64,000 nt of DNA, from NCBI GenBank assembly GCA_028274465.1, contig CM051456.1, forward strand, positions 116,948,880-117,012,879. The letters are read 5' to 3'. The notes beneath the pieces were generated by a model, which had not been told where the DNA came from, did not search any database, and saw nothing but the letters and a program-made list of their open reading frames with translations. The number at the start of each line of letters is the position of its first letter. The first letter of the stretch is position 1. Made by a program: the position numbers and the translations under genes. Source of the stretch: Plantago ovata. Its lineage: Eukaryota > Streptophyta > Magnoliopsida > Lamiales > Plantaginaceae. Below, piece by piece: positions 36,318 through 48,490 of this stretch.

Positions 36318-36854
36318 GGTCTTGTTTATCGGTGACACCCACCCCAACCCAACCCTCAAATATTCTAATAAATAATTAATTTATCTCTCATCAATATACT
36401 CACCCTTCAACCCAACCCACCCTAATACTAAATTGATGTTTATCCATGACCTTCAAATCACCTACCCAATTCAATTTATATAATTATATATAAATGAAAA
36501 AATTCGAAATTTTGAGATGTGAGTTATATAAAAATTTTGGGTGTTACTATAGATATGGGAAAATATAATACATCATAAAATGTATTTTATTTTTTAAATA
36601 AAATAGTATAATAAAACTAAAATAGAAAAAAAAAAAAAAAAAAAAGGAGAACCAATAGGTTGGGGACATAGTCCCCAACCTTTCCGCAACAGACGAGAGA
36701 CTCAAGAGTCTCAGGTCTGTTGTTTGGAGACCCAAGGTCTGAGACTCTGAGTCTCCACTTTGTATTCCTCTTGTATTTTCTTTTTTTTTTTTCAAAAAAA
36801 AAATACTTCAGGGCGCACAAACCCTATACAATAATGTCATGGATAAAACAGGCG
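36318..36854. mobile_element. Candidate Tourist-like element with a hairpin-rich interior
   Basis: The ends are imperfectly inverted (GTCTTGTTTATCGGTGAC; from the right GCCTGTTTTATCCATGAC) and flanked by TAA on both sides (36315-36317, 36855-36857). The interior includes an A run at about 36626-36645 and a block of small inverted repeats (36658-36756). There is no coding capacity. The terminal match is only about 13 of 19 bases, so the call is tentative. Confidence 0.5.
36658..36756. repeat. Cluster of small perfect inverted repeats
   Basis: Four hairpins follow one another. GGTTGGGGAC-ATA-GTCCCCAACC (36658-36680). CAACAGAC...GTCTGTTG (36687-36722), enclosing GAGACTC-AA-GAGTCTC. AGACC-CAA-GGTCT (36728-36740). 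GAGACTC-T-GAGTCTC (36741-36755). All stems are perfect. The GAGACTC/GAGTCTC stem occurs twice. Confidence 0.85.
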
Positions 36855-36857
36855 TAA

Positions 36858-39800
36858 GCATTGACACAAGGCGAAGGGCAAGGTTTGTATGTCACAGGCT
36901 ACTTAGCATGTACAATGACATCAACTACGTATTGAATGACACTAAATATAAATATCAGGATCCGGAGAGCCTGTTCTAAGACCCTATTCTATCATATATT
37001 CTAACCGTTCGATATTTGACACGTCAAAAAGTTATTTGGGCGGTTGCTTTCTTCGTTTCTCTCTATTTATATTATCACTTCTTTTGTTTTACATGTTATT
37101 AATGGACAAATGCATCATCATCTTTAATTAATTGCAAATGACTACATCCCTTTCTCTATGCATCATTTTCCTGTCAACCTTTTTCCTTGCAATTCTCATT
37201 TTTCTATTTTTTTTTCTTTTTCAATATATGATTTAGCTTTAGTACCACTATATCCGTCTCTTTAATATAATAAGTTTTAGAATTGTTGCCTTATTCTTAA
37301 ATATAATAAGTTCTAGATTTTTAAGTTAATATAATTTTTCAAGATAATAATTATGATGATGGCATCTTGCTAGAGAGATGACATACTAAACAAGGGAGGG
37401 GTCAAGGTTTTGTTTCGGTCATAACGGATGTGACACTCCTTTTCAGTTGTTTTGTTAGTTTCTTTTGGTATCTTTTGGTGTGCATTACTTATGCACCCTT
37501 TTTTATACTTTTAAATTATTGTTGATCAATAAAGTTTAGCCATTTTAGAAAAAACAAATTATGATGTTGGACTTTCAATATAAAAATTGAGTAGTACTGT
37601 AGTAGTACTTTTTATCTCTACTAGAACGAAAGATCTGTTTATTAATTATTATTATTATTACTATTATTATTATTGTAAAAGAGGAATTAAATAAATTAAA
37701 AATAACGAATGTTTACACAAAATTACTATTATTATTATCATTATTTATTATTATTGTTGTTATTATCATTATTTTTACCATGTTTGATTATAAATTTGTA
37801 ATAGAAAATTTTTAATTGGTGTTTTATGTAAAGCAAAAAAAAAAAAAAGATAGTAATAAATTTGATTTTCTTTAAAAAATAATTTATGTTTTTTTTTTAA
37901 AAAAATATACTTAAAAAGTTTTTAATGGAATGGACCGAGCACTAATTATGATATTGAACTAAGAAAGTACATTCAAATAACATGAAATTCAATGACTCGC
38001 GTTGATTATAATAAAATCTTTATGAAAAAGTTGTAAAATGATATTTAAAATAGAGTAGCAAGGAGGTTTTTCTAGAAATAAATAAAGTTATTAATCCATT
38101 ACTAAAGGTATTTCTTGTTTTGTTTTTTTTTTTTTTTTTTTTTTTTTTTACATTTGAAGTCATGAAGATAATATATTATAAAGGACATAGTTTCTGCTCA
38201 GTACTATTACTCAATTAGTAATTTATCAATTATGAGTTAGTATATAATTTTTGTTTATGTTTGAAGTCAATTTGTGATAATTATATATTTAATCAATTTA
38301 TTTGAATACATAATTTAATAAACAAACAATGTTTTACAAGATTACGCTTCACCCGCATAGCGGGTGACATGGTTTTCTAGTAATATAATAAAACGATTGA
38401 TTTATCCAATTGATCGACCTACCAATCAATTCTAATCCGTTGATCTTACTTTTTCAATTTTAATCTGGTGCGTACACGTGTCATTATTTAATTAAAAGAT
38501 GTAGGGTTCGAATATTATTGACGTTATTTTTTCTCAATTATTTGTATCATTATTTTAGTTGAAGGTGTTGGGTTCGAATCCTATTGGCGTGATTTTTTTC
38601 TATTATTTATATCATTTTAGTTGAAGGTGTAGGGTTCGAATCTTATTGACGTAATTTTTTTCTCTTTTTATTTCAATTTTCTCTTTTTATGTGTACCTTC
38701 AACTCATAGTTGAAGGTGTTGGGTTCGAATCTTGTACACTCGCTTGTTCAATGATTTTTCTATTTCTATAGCAATTTGCTCAATGATTTTTCTATTTCTA
38801 TAAAATTTGCTTAACGTTCCCATCATCCATGCCATTAAAATCGCTTGAAGATACATAATTGTCCTCACTTTGTTGTTTGAAATCTTCTAAATTTTCCAAC
38901 TCTAGAATTAAGTTATGCACATTCCTATAGAAGATGCTTGCGCATGTAAAAAATAAACATGAAAGTGGCAGGCAGATCTTTATGAATTTTGTTTGCAGAT
39001 AGCTAGGTGATGAGATGTTTAAATTTCGTGGCTTCATTACGTTTTAACCAACAGTTGGGTTTTATGTTTTATGAAAATTGTTGACACTATATTTAGCTGA
39101 TAGAATATTTAGCTGATATAGAAAAGTAGGCATTTATTTATTATTTAACAATATGTTTTGAAAGTCAAAATCGGAAGTCGAGCCAGACACCCACCAAAAA
39201 AGTCGGACCTGGATACATCCGGTCCGACAACTGTCAGTTTAGCGGTCAGACCGGGTGAACTGTCCGGTCGAACGAGATTTAAAAAACATAGGTTTAGCGG
39301 GTGTGTTCATTGATGAAATGAGACAGTTATACGTAAATTTTAATTCCATCACGTATGCTTGTGATCGTATAAATGTAAATTATATTCAGGATAAGATATT
39401 CCGAAGGTAGAGCTACAAACTCAGGGGAATGAGGTTTTTCCCTTTTATTAATGTACAGATTTCTGAAGTTTCCTACTAACAACTCAAAAACTATCATATT
39501 GCTCAAACTGGTTAAAATAAGTTAACAGACACATTGCTTGAACTTAGGTTGAACTTTCACTCCATTGAAAACCAAGATAATTATCAACCGTGTTGCTTTT
39601 GCTCGTTCAGCTTGCTTCAAAGCTCAAACACCATCTACAGCTTTCAAGTTTCAAGTCTGTTTTCTCCTACACTTGGACATCTAGAGACACTGAAATATAA
39701 TCAACCAGCCCACAGCCCAATAGTATGAGTACAGAACAAAACAAATGCGTGATTCTGATTGCTCATTCACATAACTGGAAATTTGGCTTTCTAGCCAAGG

Positions 39801-39893
39801 AAAAAAACACAAGACAAAATCAAATCACAGCATTTTTTAAGGACTAACCGGACGATGCTAGTTTAGAGTACCAAAATAAGTAAGACGAATGCC
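36858..39893. other. Intergenic, no gene seen
   Basis: AT-rich with ATT/TTA microsatellite patches (37640-37760), a T run at 38123-38149 and a short family of GGTTCGAAT repeats (38495-38745). Around 37361-37560 the sequence resembles the 3' end of a LINE (GATCAATAAAGTTTAGCC followed by an A-rich tail), without coding sequence. No protein-coding signature is seen. Confidence 0.4.
38495..38745. repeat. Irregular tandem repeat with a tRNA B-box-like core
   Basis: Four copies of a phrase close to GTTGAAGGTGTTGGGTTCGAAT, spaced about 60 to 105 bases apart (cores near 38503, 38570, 38632 and 38720). GGTTCGAAT matches the core of the tRNA T-loop/B-box. The spacers share TATTGACGT and ATTATTTATATCAT words. 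Confidence 0.6.
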
Positions 39894-39902
39894 AACTAAC
39901 TA

Positions 39903-40913
39903 GGGGTTTTCTATTCTCAAGTCACTTTCCGTACCGACCTAATTGTAGGTCACCGTTAGATAATTGACACGTGGCATTGGTACGATCTTACATATTTATA
40001 TTATCATTAACTATATATTAATAGTAAAATGTGAATATACAATTATACCCTTTTAGTACTTGATTAATTAATCTAAAATAATTTGAATTTGATGGAACTT
40101 TAGTTTGATACAATCTCCAATTATAATTATCATCATCGATCATCTAATCCAAATGATTTTCCCAATTCTAACCTCTAAGAACCCTAGCCTCCCACAATCT
40201 GATCGTGATCAGTTAATTTCCACGATGAGAGCTTCACCTCCCGTGGGACAATTAATGTAAAAGTTTAAATGTCTTGCATCGGTTATTTACACTGAGTGCT
40301 CCAAAATTGGTTCGATTTTGAGAAATGTTGTAGCTCTCATGATATTATTAAAATGTATGTAATATATCTCCATAACCATCTCTTGTGTTTTCATCATATG
40401 TGTTTATATGGGGTTAGACATTGATGATATCCATGCCTACTTCACCCAATTAATTAAGAAGGTTAAGTGAAGAAATCGCTGAGTACTGAGAAGAGTAGCA
40501 GTAGGGTTCTTCATATGGGGAATTAATTGGTAATTTTGAATGACAAAATAAATCAATCTGGCTTTGAGAAAGATGTATTTTATATTGAAAATGATTCATG
40601 AAGTTGTGATTAATTAATTAATTGTTTATATGTGATTAAAAAAATAATTAATAAAGAGTAGATGTGTAATTTATAAAATTAAGATATCATTTAAATATTT
40701 TTAACGGAAAATAATTCATCATAAGGGCAGTATAGCCAATTTATAGTTTACGGCCATTTTTAATTAATAAAAATAATAATTCATAATCAATCGTACCTAA
40801 AATTATATGTAAAATGTCATCGAACCGATTGAATTTAGTGCCATGTGGCAATCATATATAATGAAGACCTATATTTAGGTCAGTACGAATGTGACATGAA
40901 AATAGAAAATCCC
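39903..40913. mobile_element. Non-autonomous TIR element with 9-bp TSD (Mutator-like), copy 2
   Basis: The perfect 9-bp duplication AACTAACTA lies at 39894-39902 and 40914-40922. The left end is GGGGTTTTCTATTCTCAAGT and the right, inverted, is GGGATTTTCTATTTTCATGT. The inverted similarity continues through TACCGACCTAA / TACTGACCTAA. At 1011 bp it has no transposase and no long frame. The termini match the element at 5102-6931. It lies between the promoter of H3.3 gene 1 and the 3' end of gene 2. Confidence 0.85.
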
Positions 40914-40922
40914 AACTAACTA

Positions 40923-41478
40923 TACAATTCTCAGATGCTGCAAACTTTTATTACAAAAACTCAAACATGAAATAGTAAATATATCTAAGATTAATTTTTT
41001 GTTCACCCCTTCCCCAGTGAAATCTCCCTTATTCCTACCCGATTGATTCCATAATCTGGTACATCGAATGTAACCAAATCCAAATGGGTTACATTCAAGC
41101 ACCAGCTAAAAATAACTACAAATGATGCGATCACATGTCATGTATAATAGTGTATTCATACCAATAATATCATACACAAGGGAGGGGGGGACAATATTGT
41201 GTGCTAAAAACAAAGTCACTTGTTCAGGAACAATCAAAACAGTATTCAGCACCTGAGGTGCTATGAAACCAGAAAGCATTCTCACAACATAATACCAGAA
41301 GATCATCCTTCTTGATCCAACAAAGTACCAACATTAATGTAAATGCCCTTAAGCCATGGAAACAAAAGAGTAATACTACTAGAGTTTAGAACAGCCTAGT
41401 TCTATATAGTTCAACTAATACGAATTTGACAAACTCCACAACCAATATCCACAGCTACATTTCAGAGGGCACACAAAT
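40923..41478. other. 3' flank of H3.3 gene 2
   Basis: No coding signature. The part from 41398 matches the 3' flank of gene 1 and is likely 3' UTR. Confidence 0.5.
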
Positions 41479-42895
<1,417 letters not shown>

Positions 42896-42998
42896 CTTTC
42901 AGCTGAACAGGAGCTTGGTTTTCTCTCTCCTCTTCTTTCTGTGTGCTTCTTTCTCACTTCCCGGCGAATGAAAAGCTTTTTAGAAATTAGATTGGCGG

Positions 42999-43007
42999 TT
43001 ATATAAA
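42999..43007 (-). promoter_or_regulatory. TATA box of H3.3 gene 2
   Basis: Minus-strand CTTTATATAACC, about 105 bases upstream of the leader donor. A block AATCAACGGCTGTGATG at about 43107 is shared with the gene 1 promoter. Confidence 0.6.
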
Positions 43008-43177
43008 GGAAGAAGAAAGACGAGATGATCTGACGGTCAGAGATGGTTATCCGCGTGGTTTTATCTGACGGTAATGGATGAACTAATTTGTGTTTTCTAC
43101 CATCCAATCAACGGCTGTGATGTAATGTTTGTGTATAACTCGGATTGACGCGGTTTAAATCGAAATTAGTTGATGAT

Positions 43178-44080
43178 GGCTCATGTGATGTCTAGCAAGA
43201 GGAAGTCCAAGCAATTTTATCTGGTCTTGAAACTAGATATAGAGAAAGCTTATGATAAGATTGAGTGGGGGTTTTTTAAAATTGGCTTTGCAAAAATTTC
43301 AATTTCATGAACACTTCATTAATCTTATCATGTTTAATGTTTCTACTGTGAGGTACGAGGTTAAAATAGATCAGACACTTTCACAGCAATGGACTCCTGA
43401 AAGAGGACTTAGGCAGGGGATCCTTTATTCTCATATCTTTTCATTCTATGTCAGGAGCTTTTTACTTCCTATTTGAGCACTCAAGTTCATACTGGTATTA
43501 TTCCAGGCTTGTGCTCTTCTAGGAATGGTTTGATAATTCCCATGCTAAGCTTTGCAGATGACACATTCATATTTTGCAAGGCCTCTAAGTTTTCTGTCAA
43601 AAATCTTAAAACATGTTTGCTTGATTATTCACAAGCAGCAGGTCAATCTGTTTGCTGGCAAAAATCAAGGATAATTTATTCTCCTAACACTCCTCCTGGA
43701 ATGAGAAATTGGATTAATATACATCTAGGAGTTACTTTGAATAGGAGACAGGATAAGTATTTGGGTGTTCCTTTCCTTTTGGAAGGAATAAATCAGAGCT
43801 TTTCAATCCTCTTATAGATAAAGTTAGAAGTATGATTAATATGTGGTACAATAGGTACTTGTCTCAAGCAGGCAGAGTTGTCCTTATACAATCTGTAACT
43901 TCCTCTATTCCCTCTTATTTTATGTCTATTGCTCAGATTCCTGAAAATGTTTTGATACATTTAAATTCCTTGAATAGGAATTTCTTTTGGAATAGTAATG
44001 TGAAGGGGAAGTCTAGCGGAAGAATAAAGTGGAAGATTGTTTGTTCTCCCAAAGAACAAAGAAAAAGAAAAAAATGAAGC
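43178..44080 (+). mobile_element. LINE fragment: reverse transcriptase core
   Basis: Frames give YLVLKLDIEKAYDKIEWGFF, RGLRQGILYSHIFSFYVRSF, then LSFADDTFIFCKASKFSVKN (the catalytic ADD), LDYSQAAGQSVCWQKSRIIY, DKYLGVPFLLEG and INMWYNRYLSQAGRVVLIQS, the palm-to-thumb order of a plant LINE. At least two frameshifts and a stop are present. The fragment stops abruptly at about 44050, where a 45-bp sequence also found at 51303 begins. It starts within 200 bp of the H3.3 gene 2 promoter. Confidence 0.85.
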
Positions 44081-44204
44081 CCAAATCTCACTGTAGGTAT
44101 ACAAATTAGACCCGTGGAGTGCTTGAAGATTAATAGATGAAGACCGCTCACTTTGAATATGTTGGTGGAAATGATACAATTGATAAGCCAAGAAAAGGTT
44201 CCCT

Positions 44205-44540
44205 ATCATGTTCTATTGAATAATCCCTTGAACTGAAGGCGCACACAGGGGAGGTATTGTTTTGAACTTCTATTTCTTTTCTTATTAACAAAATCAAATC
44301 TCAAGTTTATTTATGGTTTACAATTTAAGTGCATTAGGGGTTGTTTACACCCCGTACCGGATAAGTCCTCAGTGTACCACGATGTAATGATCGTCGTGGA
44401 GGGTGAGATGGAAGAAGGCACTCCGTACTTCCGTACTTCTTAATCAATAACTCGTGTACCTCAACCTTTAATCACAAAATTTATGCTAGAGTACCCAATA
44501 ATTTTGTTCGGAAGGTTTACTCCCCGTAATAGTTTTCTAC
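44205..44540 (+). pseudogene. Papain-like (C1A) protease 3' exon remnant, unit 1
   Basis: It begins with the tail phrase coding VLLNNPLN and a stop (about 44211-44237), a shared 3' UTR-like stretch, then part of another exon: SSVYHDVMIVVEGEMEEGTP, YF at 44370-44435, which is the catalytic-His region of the family. Frame lesions follow (RTS, stop), and the downstream part resembles the NSWGPTF segment only in broken frames. The duplicated order tail-UTR-exon repeats at 45989 and 46449. Confidence 0.6.
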
Positions 44541-44589
44541 AACTTATAATTTTATTGTTTTATAACAAAAGTAAGGTTAATAACTTACT

Positions 44590-46012
44590 ATGCTAGGCTA
44601 TAGGCTAGTAATTTTTATTTGTGCCATTTTATTTGTAGACTCGTGCGCGCATTTTGTATCTACCCATAATGCATCTACCGTGTTCCAGCATGATTATTTC
44701 GATGAGGAATTACCTATTCTTTCGCCACAAAACATCATCGATGGCCTGTTTAAGATCGTGAAGCCGGATGGAGAATCAAAATATAAAGTTACAAATTACC
44801 CAGAAGGTATACACCTATATGGAGAACCATGGAGTATTCGAGTAAAGACACTATCCATTCAGAGGGGGTGATAAAGGAGAGTGCTTGGAGTCCACTATCT
44901 TTGGGGGGGGGGGAATGGGTAAGAAACATACATTTTTGTAGTCAATTACTTTATGAATCCTATTATACTAATTTCATGATACTGTGTTTATCCCTAATTA
45001 ACCAATGGATTTAAGGTAAGAATGAAATGGAGATGGAGTTGTATGAATGAGTTATCAGTGACTAATCTATCTGTTTGTCAATTGTTAGTTTATCTTATCT
45101 GTACAATCAACCTAATCTTTTAATCATTACTAGTACTACTTTATTTAACCGTGTTTATGAAAATTTCAGTAAGAATCAACATGATACCTAATGATTCTCA
45201 ATCATTAATTTTGTACCTTATGTATTACTTTTTCTGCTGAAAATCTGAGATGCATGATAGAGTTTGTTGTTTTATACTTTACTTTGTGTGTTGTGTACAT
45301 GGGTTGTGAAATATAATCTTGTCATTCTTGTGATTGATATATCTATTTGGTACATGCTGAGAGTGATTGTTTTGTCCAAGGTCCATTTATGATCTATTCC
45401 TTCGTAATTAAACCTTTTATTTCACCATTCATGCAAGTAATTTGAGTAGTTATACATATACATGAAGTAGAAATTGTTGACGAAGAGTAGCTAGAACTTT
45501 GTCCACGTATCATACATGTATAACCATTAATTGAGTTTGTGAAAGTGTGATTTTGTATTTGCAGGGCATAAGAAAGAAGATGAGGATATGTAGCCATCGA
45601 TCAGTTCGTAAGGGTAACTACGAAGAGATGTTACAGTTGATAAGAGAACACAATATTCCCCTATCATCTTCCGTTGAGTACTTTGATGAGGTGAGGACAC
45701 ACACGAGACAGGTATTACTTCAGTCGAACTTCAATTTATTTTGTTATTTAATAAATTAAAATCTAAGTTTTATTTATAGTTTTACAAATTTTTACAACAT
45801 CAGGAATTGTTTGAACCACCACCACCTGCCACGCGCGCAAAGTTCCACTCTATACTCATCGTCGTGAGGGTGAGACACAAAATGGCATTCCGTACTTCTT
45901 GATCCAGAATTCATGGGGCCCAACCTTTGAGTATAAGGGATACGCAAGGGTACCCCAAACGTTTGTAAGGAAGGATCCCTATCATATTATGTTGAATAAT
46001 CCCTTGAACTGA
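44590..46012 (+). pseudogene. Papain-like (C1A) cysteine protease-related gene, damaged
   Basis: Three coding pieces. The first, from about 44590 or from an acceptor (ATTTGTAG) at about 44639, gives SCAHFVSTHNASTVFQHDYF, DEELPILSPQNIIDGL; LSPQNIID matches the LSxQxLxD element after the active-site Cys. The second, 45565-45711, gives GIRKKMRICSHRSVRKGNYE, EMLQLIREHNIPLSSSVEYF. The third, 45804-46012, gives FHSILIVV (the catalytic-His position), then after a one-base deletion GETQNGIPYFLIQNSWGPTF, EYKGYARVP, and ends LLNNPLN. Splice sites around piece two fit. The usual GSCWAF is replaced by SCAHF. The propeptide and signal sequence are not convincing. The deletion, and a stop after piece one, make activity unlikely. 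Confidence 0.65.
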
Positions 46013-46389
46013 AGGGACACACAGGAGAGGCATTGTTTTTCTACAACTTATAATTTTATTGTTTTATATAGCATATCTTGAAATTGCAAAATGACTGATT
46101 TTTTATTTCTTGCAATTTCCAGGTTGAATCACATATTTATGATTTGCTAATAGACCATTAAACTGGTTTGTAACCAACTATGACTTGGCTCTGCTACTCA
46201 ATGCCACATTAGTTATGCGATATCATTGTCAATTATTTTTGTGATAGAACTTATATAGTAGTAATTAATACACGGTTCCATTAAATATACTCCATCTTGA
46301 TACATGCCTGGGTAGTATAATTTATGGTAGCCCTTTTGTTCTTATTTTTCTATTTATAAGTTATTTTGCTCTTCTGCTCTATCTATTCT

Positions 46390-46770
46390 CATAATTCCAT
46401 GCAGGGTCTGAAAAGGAAGATGAAGATGGGTTACTATGAAATTGTTAGTGATGTTCTGTTGAATACTCCCCTGAACTGAAGGACACACATGAAAGCTATT
46501 CTTATGAAATTCTATTTCTTTACTTATTAATAAAATCAAATCTCAAGTTTACTTACAGTTTTACGATTTAACTGCATTAGGGATTGTTTATACCCAACAC
46601 CGGATAAGTGTTCAGTATACCACGATGCAATGATCGCCAGGGAGGGTGAGATGGAAGAAGGTATTATGTGCTTTTTAATCAATACTTTTGGGGCCCAACC
46701 TTTGGTCACAAAGGTTATGCTAGAGTACCCATACTTTTGTTCGGAAGGCTTACTACCTTGTAGATTCATA
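46390..46770 (+). pseudogene. Papain-like (C1A) protease remnant, unit 3
   Basis: A short chimeric piece after an acceptor (CATGCAG) reads GLKRKMKMGYYEIVSD and runs straight into VLLNTPLN and a stop at about 46479, as if exon two were fused to the end of exon three by deletion. The shared UTR-like stretch follows, then DKCSVYHDAMI and, in another frame, FWGPTFGHKGYARVP (46600-46740). No complete frame is present. Confidence 0.6.
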
Positions 46771-46886
46771 TTGGCTACATTGTAACAGTTTTCTTCAACT
46801 TATAATTCTCCAGTGTTCTATATAGCATACCTTTAAATTGGTACTTATAATTCTAGTGTTTTATACATCATACCTTTAAATAGAAC

Positions 46887-46921
46887 GATCCACTGCCTTG
46901 ATCCACCTGGCTACATCCGCC
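46887..46921 (-). pseudogene. Partial plastid trnH-GUG
   Basis: Minus strand GGCGGATGTAGCCAGGTGGA and on to AAGGCAGTGGAT, the 5' half of plastid tRNA-His, cut in the anticodon arm. One change (AGG for AAG in the D arm) is seen relative to the plastid gene as I remember it. Confidence 0.7.
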
Positions 46922-47150
46922 TCTATCCCTAGACTCCTATAACTAGAATCTATAATTTATTCTATAAGTGTATTCATTTTTTTTAGTAGTTTCTTGAACA
47001 TTTGAAACTGTCTTTTTTTTAAGCGCCCATTTTTTTATTTGATTCTTCTAAGAAAGGACAATTACGTATTTAAAAGAAAATAGCTTTTGGTCCGCTGTCC
47101 GAATCATTATTTTTCTACCCCTACGGAAAATCCCCTGTTGGGTCAATGTT

Positions 47151-47223
47151 GGGCGAGGAGGGATTCGAACCCCCAACGTCGTGGTTCATAGCCACGTGCT
47201 CTAATCCTCTGAGCTACAGCCCC
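47151..47223 (-). pseudogene. Plastid-derived trnR-ACG copy with mutated anticodon
   Basis: The minus-strand cloverleaf is recognisable: TAGCTCAGAGGATTAGAGCA in the D arm, anticodon stem GTGG/CCAC with loop CTATGAA, and T arm GGGGGTTCGAATCCC. The plastid gene has ACG at the anticodon; here it is ATG, a C-to-T change at a CpG. The acceptor stem also differs (GGGGCTG for GGGCCTG as remembered). Nuclear expression is not expected. Confidence 0.75.
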
Positions 47224-47296
47224 ACCCCGTCCCCACCGGATTTGTTCCCAGGAGTACCCCAGAACCTTTCCTCTCCCGATCTTTTTGGCTTAATCT

Positions 47297-47640
47297 TGCC
47301 ATTTCCAGGTTGAATCCGCATTTATGATGTGCTAATAGACCATTGAACTGGTTTGTAACCAACTATGGCTTGGCTTTGCTGCTCAATGCTACATTAGTTA
47401 TGCGATATCATTGGCCATTAGTTTTATGATGGAACTTAGTAGTAATTGATACACGGTTCAATAAATATACTTTATAATTACACGTCTTTACCCATATTTT
47501 TATTTTAGAATTTTAAAATCCATATAAGTCATCTTGCTTTGTAACTTTGTGTTAACCGATTCAACTTGTGAGTTTTGTTTTCTTTTTTCGAAATTAAAAC
47601 ATACTTCATTACTTAATTAGGCTTATTTACAAACCGGACA
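47297..47640. other. Diverged duplicate of 46117-46230 and flank
   Basis: CCAGGTTGAATCCGCATTTA to GCGATATCATTGGCCATT repeats, with about ten percent differences, the stretch at 46122-46230. It belongs to the duplicated protease-remnant units. No frame is present. Confidence 0.55.
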
Positions 47641-47644
47641 GGAC

Positions 47645-48490
47645 CGTTCACATCTTGCAAAAGAACACTAGCTAGCCAGGAAGAACAACTATCCCAAATA
47701 TGTACAAAAGACTGATCACAATACTACTTCTACTACTACATCCAAAAGTTTGTTTCCTTCCTTCACTTGTTAGAGCATCAACATCATGGTTTTCTTCTTT
47801 GTAGACAAAATGCACATGTACGTCCTCCATGCCATCCATCTTCTTGTTGATATCCTCCCTAATCGTCTCCATGTGGGTTGTGGCTGCTTCCCGCCTGTTT
47901 AGTGAGGATATTAGCTTTTTTGAATCAGTTTGAACAATGACTTTCTTGCAATTCACCATTTGACATAAGTGTAAACCAAATTGTAGTGCATAAAATTATG
48001 CTATTGCAACATTAGCACGTCCAACATATTTTGCTCCAGCAATGACAAATTGACCAGAAGAGTTTCTTATAATAGCACCTATCCCAGCATTACCAGAAAT
48101 AGGATCAAATGATCCATCAACATTTACACATTTATACACATTTGGTGGTGCCTTCCATCCGCAGATTAAAGGCATTTTCTCCTGTTGTTTTGTTTGTGGT
48201 TGGGCAATCTGCATATCTCTAATTAGATGTTGTTGTCTTGTTTTTATATGAGCAATGTTTATGGCCTTGTTTTGAAATATGAATTCATTCCTCATTCTCC
48301 ATGCAATCCATGCAAAGAGTAAGACCTCTATGTTATCATGTATACTATTTGCTTCCCCAAAGATAAAGGATGACAGTGTAATACATTGTGAGTTTAGGGA
48401 TGGAATCCACTGTCTCAGCGGTTGGAAGGCTGAACATTTAAATATCAAATGGTGCATATTTTCTTCTTGTTGTTGGCATAATTTACGGAT
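47645..48490 (-). mobile_element. LINE 3' end: zinc-binding and RNase H-like domains
   Basis: On the minus strand: ENMHHLIFKCSAFQPLRQWI, LLFAWIAWRMRNEFIFQNKA, WKAPPNVYKCVNVDGSFDPI and GNAGIGAIIRNSSGQFVIAG, then, after one in-frame stop, MVNCKKVIVQTDSKKLISSL, DVHVHFVYKEENHDVDALTS. This is the RNase H-like C-terminus with DGS, GIGA and TDS at the catalytic-site positions. It is better preserved than the LINE at 430 and on the opposite strand to the RT piece at 43178. Confidence 0.82.

Larger units (their letters stand above)
46885..47296 (-). other. Nuclear insertion of plastid DNA (NUPT), chimeric
   Basis: It contains the 5' half of plastid trnH-GUG with adjoining spacer-like sequence (46887 onward) and a complete plastid trnR-ACG-like gene with flanks (CCCCTACGGAAAATCCCC on one side, TGTTCCCAGGAGTACCCC on the other). 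In plastid genomes trnH lies at the edge of the large single-copy region and trnR in the inverted repeat, so distant pieces were joined. The insert interrupts duplicated nuclear sequence that resumes at TTGCCATTTCCAGGTTGAAT (47297). The exact junction bases are not certain. Confidence 0.7.

Noticed and set aside
36547..36820. Minus-strand frames over the hairpin region
   Set aside because: They are produced by the A run and the palindromic block, not by coding sequence.
38495..38745. CRISPR array
   Set aside because: The repeats are irregular, spacers share sequence, and the genome is a plant nuclear one.
47151..47223. Functional nuclear tRNA-His(AUG)
   Set aside because: The sequence is plastid trnR-ACG with one anticodon change and plastid flanks, next to a broken trnH. 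Eukaryotic tRNA-His also lacks this identity sequence, so it is a pseudogene copy.
43178..48490. One single LINE interrupted by the protease cluster
   Set aside because: The reverse-transcriptase piece is on the plus strand and the RNase H piece on the minus strand, so they cannot be one simple insertion.
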